Of a stretch of 5,969 bases of DNA, positions 4,840 to 5,969 are shown piece after piece. The position numbers were made by a program, and so were the translations under genes. Each line of letters opens with the position of its first letter. Positions within the stretch are counted from its first letter, which is position 1. Location: contig DNXB01000361.1 of the NCBI GenBank assembly GCA_003506995.1, forward strand, positions 4,809 through 10,777, in the 5' to 3' direction. This DNA comes from Verrucomicrobiales bacterium. Lineage in GTDB: Bacteria > Verrucomicrobiota > Verrucomicrobiia > Verrucomicrobiales > Verrucomicrobiaceae. The notes beneath the pieces were generated by a model. That model worked only from the letters and a program-made list of their open reading frames with translations. It did no database searches and was not told the DNA's origin.

Positions 4840-5969
4840 TTACCGCTCCTTCTTCGTGTTCGACGGCGCGTTGAGGAACTTGCGCATGTCGTTGAAGATG
4901 CTGTCCGGGCCTTCCTGCTGCTGGGCGTGCGTGTGCATGCCTTCAAACCAAGTCTGAGTGCTCGGTGAGTGCGCTTTCGCGACGGCGAGCAGAAGTTCCA
5001 GCGTGATCGGCACCGGCTGGCCGGTGTGGATGGCGGCGGAGAGGGCGAGTTCGGCGGCGCGGTCAAAGACCCACTTCAAATCGGCCCCGGAGAAGCCGTT
5101 GGTGGCCTCGATGAGCTCGGCGTTGTCGAAATCGGCGATGGGCTTGTCCTTGGCGAATAGCTCAATGATTTGCGCACGCGCGGGCGCGTCCGGCGGCGGC
5201 ACAAAAATAGCCTGGTCGAAGCGGCCGGGACGACGGAAGGCAGGATCGAGCGCCCAAGGCTGGTTCGTGGCGCCGATGACCAGGATGCGCTGGTTCTCGC
5301 TGCGGATGCCGTCCATCTCGTGCAGGAACTGGTTCACCAGATTGCGCATCTGGCTTTCACGGATCTGGCGGCGGTCCTGGGCCAGGGAGTCGAGATCGTC
5401 GAACACCAGCACGCAGGGCGCGTTGGCGCGGGCGGTTTCGAAGATCTGATGCAGGTTGCGCTCCGTGCTGCCGAAGTAGGGGTCGAAAATCTCATGCAGA
5501 CCCACGGCGAGGTAGTTGCAGGGCACTTCACCCGCGACCGCGCGCAGCATAAGCGTCTTGCCGCAACCGGGAGGCCCGTAAATGAGGATGCCGCCGCCGG
5601 TTTTGCGACCGTAGGCCTTGTACAAATCAGGAAACTGCAGCGGGTAGGTGATCTTGAGACGGATCTCCTCCTTCAGCTCCTCCATGCCACCGACATCGGC
5701 GAAGGTGACACGACCACGTTCGGGATCGCCGGGCGCGTAGAAGGTTTCAGGCCGCCAGTCGTAGGGCGGTTCATCGAAGGGATCATCGAAAAACTCATCC
5801 TGATCGTTGCCGGAGGGTGGCAGCTCCTGATTCACCGGCTCAGGCGCTGGGGCAGGCGCGGTCTTGCGCGCATCGCGGGCGGTGCGGCCAAGCTCACGCT
5901 CCAGCGCGGGATCGCTCATGGTGCCGTCGATCTGCGCGGCACGGTCAAAGTGCTCGATGGCTTTGGTGC
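4840..5969 (-). CDS. Classical AAA+ ATPase (Cdc48/SpoVK-like) with TPR-like N-terminus, 5' end beyond the window
   Basis: The frame is open to the right edge. The 16 complete codons before the ATG at 5919 read TKAIEHFDRAAQIDGT, a TPR-like helix that runs on smoothly into SDPALERELGR, so the true start probably lies outside and the ATG is internal. Counting from that ATG, a charged Pro/Asp-rich linker (20-65) precedes the AAA+ module: Walker A GPPGCGKT (115-122), pore loop with Y148-F149-G150, Walker B LVFDDLD (171-177), sensor 1 N219, second region of homology with R230 and R233 as arginine fingers (RRPGRFD), and GFSGADL (275-281). The C-terminal HSPSTQTWFEGM pattern is typical of stand-alone members. 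No protease domain follows, so it is a remodelling ATPase rather than FtsH. Walker B has Asp (D175) in place of the usual catalytic Glu. It acts presumably in the cytoplasm as a hexamer on an unknown protein substrate bound by the TPR-like part. Confidence 0.88.
   Translation of the reverse strand, partial: TKAIEHFDRAAQIDGTMSDPALERELGRTARDARKTAPAPAPEPVNQELPPSGNDQDEFFDDPFDEPPYDWRPETFYAPGDPERGRVTFADVGGMEELKEEIRLKITYPLQFPDLYKAYGRKTGGGILIYGPPGCGKTLMLRAVAGEVPCNYLAVGLHEIFDPYFGSTERNLHQIFETARANAPCVLVFDDLDSLAQDRRQIRESQMRNLVNQFLHEMDGIRSENQRILVIGATNQPWALDPAFRRPGRFDQAIFVPPPDAPARAQIIELFAKDKPIADFDNAELIEATNGFSGADLKWVFDRAAELALSAAIHTGQPVPITLELLLAVAKAHSPSTQTWFEGMHTHAQQQEGPDSIFNDMRKFLNAPSNTKKER

Noticed and set aside
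4951..5449. Plus-strand open frames opposite the AAA+ ATPase
   Set aside because: Antisense shadows of a gene with all AAA+ motifs in order; S/R/A-rich without motifs.

Overview
All five genes read leftward (minus strand) in a fairly GC-rich bacterial sequence. In transcription order (right to left) they are: a TPR-like/AAA+ ATPase cut by the right edge; a four-helix membrane protein of unknown function; a small solitary HicB-type antitoxin; a very large fusion of a phospholipase-D-type (HKD) nuclease domain with a SNF2/RapA-type helicase; and a KilA-N domain protein cut by the left edge. No rRNA, tRNA, CRISPR array or transposase gene is visible. The gene set and the general absence of strong Shine-Dalgarno sites would fit a member of the Planctomycetes-Verrucomicrobia group, but this is only an impression from protein style and not a firm assignment.

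Right part (4185-5969): the AAA+ protein is a classical-clade ATPase (Cdc48/SpoVK-like). It has no start codon in the window: the frame stays open through the right edge and encodes a TPR-like helix there, so the apparent ATG at 5919 is probably internal. Next comes the membrane protein gene, whose start is preceded by a perfect 19-bp palindrome, AATGACAAT-C-ATTGTCATT. This closely resembles a Fur-family operator and overlaps a candidate -10 box.

Middle (3699-4184): a short, repeat-bearing spacer region holds a 57-codon hicB with no hicA next to it. A near-consensus promoter (TTGACG-17 bp-TATGAT) is placed so that the hicB mRNA would start at or next to its ATG. A tandem 12-nt repeat overlaps the hicB stop codon. 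A small GC3-rich plus-strand ORF (4081-4188) may be a gene remnant.

Left part (1-3698): the 1155-residue PLD-SNF2 helicase and the KilA-N gene are only 53 bp apart and probably co-transcribed, with a perfect 10-bp-stem hairpin in the gap. A nuclease-helicase fusion coupled to a KilA-N protein, next to an orphan antitoxin, looks like the edge of an accessory or defence locus that continues beyond the left edge. This pair is the best candidate in the window for an undescribed system. The defence role is inference.
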